Positions 6,043 to 7,215 of a stretch of DNA of 7,215 nt are shown piece after piece (the first letter of the stretch is position 1; every line of letters starts with the position of its first letter). A program made the position numbers and the translations under genes. The notes under the pieces are model-generated. The model was not told where the DNA came from. It saw only the letters and a program-made list of their open reading frames with translations, and ran no database searches. Origin of the DNA: Myxococcales bacterium (GTDB taxonomy: Bacteria; Myxococcota; Myxococcia; Myxococcales; Anaeromyxobacteraceae); the NCBI GenBank assembly GCA_021784495.1, contig JAJXSQ010000110.1, positions 1 to 7,215 of the forward strand, read 5' to 3'.

Positions 6043-7215
6043 ATGCGACTCGGGTTCGACGCCAAGCGGGCGCTCCAGAACGCGACCGGCCTCGGCAACT
6101 ACAGCCGCGACGTCCTCCGGATCCTGGCGCGCCACCGGCCGGGCCACGCGTACCTCGCCTACTCGCCGCCGGGCGGGCGCTTCGCGCTGCCGGAGGGGGT
6201 GGAGCTCCGCCGCCCGGATCGCGTGCCCGGCCGGCTCCTCGGGTCGGCCTGGCGCCTGGCCGGGATCGCCGCGCAGGCACACCGCGACGGCGTCGAGCTC
6301 TTCCACGGCCTCTCCGGGGAGCTGCCGATCGGCATCGAGGACCGGGTCGGCCGGTCGGTCGTCACCGTCCACGACCTCATCTTCGAGCGCTTCCCCGACC
6401 TCTACGGCCGGATCGATCGCCGGATCTACCGCTGGAAGTTCCGCAGCGCGATCCGGCGCGCCGATCTCGTGGTCGCCATCAGCGAGCAGACGGCGCGCGA
6501 CCTGGTCGAGCTCTACGGCGCCGACCGCGCCCGGATCCGGGTCGTTTACCAGGGCTGCCGGCCGGACTTCCACGCCGCGCCGGCGCCCGGCGTGCTCGAG
6601 GAGGCGCGCCGCCGGCTCGCGCTCCCCGAGCGGTTCCTCCTCTCGGTCGGGACGATCGAGCCGCGCAAGAACGCGGCCCTCGCCGTCCGCGCGCTCGCCG
6701 GCCTCCCCGGCGTCCACCTGCTCCTCGTCGGCCGCGAGACGCCCTACGCTCGGGCGGTGCGCGACGAGGCCGCGCGGCTCGGCGTCGACGGGCGGGTGCG
6801 GTTCCTCCCGGCGGTCGAGCCGGGCGACCTGGTCGCCCTCTACCGGCTCGCCGCGGCGGCGGTCCAGCCGTCGTTCTACGAGGGCTTCGGCATCCCGATC
6901 GTCGAGGCGCTCGCCTCGGGCTGCCCGGTGGTGACGACGCGCGGCGGCGTCTTCCCCGAGGCGGGGGGGCCGGAGTCGGCCTACGTCGATCCGCGGGATC
7001 CGGAGGAGCTGCGCGCGGCGCTCTCCGCCATCCTCGGCGACGAGGGGCGGCGGGAGCGGATGCGCGCGGCGGGGCTCGTCCACGCGCGCCGCTTCTCCGA
7101 CGAGGCGATCGCCGGCGCGCTCTGGGCGGTCTACGAGGAGGCGCTCGGGCACCCCGCCGGCGGCGGCGGCGCTCCCGGCGCCGGGGCGCGCTCGAGCGCC
7201 GGGGGGCCGGGCGGC
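6043..7215 (+). CDS. GT4-family (group 1) glycosyltransferase, 3' end cut by window edge
   Basis: The frame is open from ATG 6043 to the right edge (391 codons, no stop). The protein is a GT-B fold, retaining GT4 glycosyltransferase that transfers a sugar from a nucleotide sugar (often GDP-mannose or UDP-glucose type) to a growing glycan on the cytoplasmic side of the membrane. The N-terminal MRLGFDAKRALQNATGLGNY (1-20) with its Gly-rich acceptor loop is a hallmark of one GT4 subgroup. HDLIFERFPDLY (110-121), AISEQTARDL (145-154), SVGTIEPRKN (201-210) and the donor-site E280-GFGIPIV-E288 (E-x7-E) follow in order. The conserved domain ends about residue 368 (VYEEAL); residues 369-391 are a Gly/Ala/Pro-rich tail that may end soon after the window. 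The start is chosen by homology, since the ribosome site is weak. The likely role is lipopolysaccharide, capsule or exopolysaccharide synthesis, but no neighbouring sugar genes are visible. Confidence 0.92.
   Translation, partial: MRLGFDAKRALQNATGLGNYSRDVLRILARHRPGHAYLAYSPPGGRFALPEGVELRRPDRVPGRLLGSAWRLAGIAAQAHRDGVELFHGLSGELPIGIEDRVGRSVVTVHDLIFERFPDLYGRIDRRIYRWKFRSAIRRADLVVAISEQTARDLVELYGADRARIRVVYQGCRPDFHAAPAPGVLEEARRRLALPERFLLSVGTIEPRKNAALAVRALAGLPGVHLLLVGRETPYARAVRDEAARLGVDGRVRFLPAVEPGDLVALYRLAAAAVQPSFYEGFGIPIVEALASGCPVVTTRGGVFPEAGGPESAYVDPRDPEELRAALSAILGDEGRRERMRAAGLVHARRFSDEAIAGALWAVYEEALGHPAGGGGAPGAGARSSAGGPGG

Noticed and set aside
5911..7152. A long minus-strand open frame continuous with the cytochrome c peroxidase, which would make a 766-residue protein
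   Set aside because: It lies opposite the well-supported GT4 gene, has charged low-complexity content with no family motifs, and the peroxidase has its own signal peptide and ribosome site at 5910.

Overview
The window is a very GC-rich stretch of bacterial chromosome (third codon positions are almost all G or C) with eight protein-coding genes packed edge to edge. No tRNA, rRNA, CRISPR array, insertion sequence or phage gene is visible. The base composition, the strong preference for CTC/GTC/ATC codons, frequent GTG starts and a canonical di-heme cytochrome c peroxidase fit a high-GC Gram-negative such as a myxobacterium of the Anaeromyxobacter type. This is an inference from style and gene content, not a proven assignment.

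Layout, left to right. (1) A calcineurin-like metallophosphoesterase on the minus strand, whose 3' end is cut by the window edge. (2) A 161-bp divergent gap, then a tight plus-strand trio: a GNAT N-acyltransferase, a PlsC-type lysophospholipid acyltransferase (1 bp later) and an agmatinase-family ureohydrolase (4-bp overlap). (3) A minus-strand group, in transcription order: di-heme cytochrome c peroxidase, a short RlmL-like RNA methyltransferase (32-bp gap) and a membrane PAP2 phosphatase (126-bp gap holding an inverted repeat). The PAP2 stop codon lies one base from the ureohydrolase stop, so the two groups converge with no room for a terminator between them. (4) A 132-bp divergent gap, then a plus-strand GT4 glycosyltransferase that runs off the right edge. 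Both edge genes are partial and were found by reading their open frames out to the window ends.

How they may work together. The trio looks like one translationally coupled transcript. PlsC-type enzymes add a second acyl chain to a lysolipid, the ureohydrolase releases an amine by removing urea from a guanidino compound, and the GNAT could acylate an amine. A joint role in polyamine or amino-lipid chemistry is possible but speculative. The PAP2 enzyme works on lipid phosphates and may share substrates with the PlsC-type enzyme. The peroxidase (periplasmic H2O2 removal), the RNA methylase (ribosome modification) and the glycosyltransferase (envelope or exopolysaccharide sugars) look like ordinary housekeeping or envelope genes. 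I see no clear defence, mobile or otherwise new system. The best leads are the acyltransferase/ureohydrolase trio, the inverted repeat before the PAP2 gene, the shortened THUMP region of the methylase and the perfect palindrome before the glycosyltransferase.
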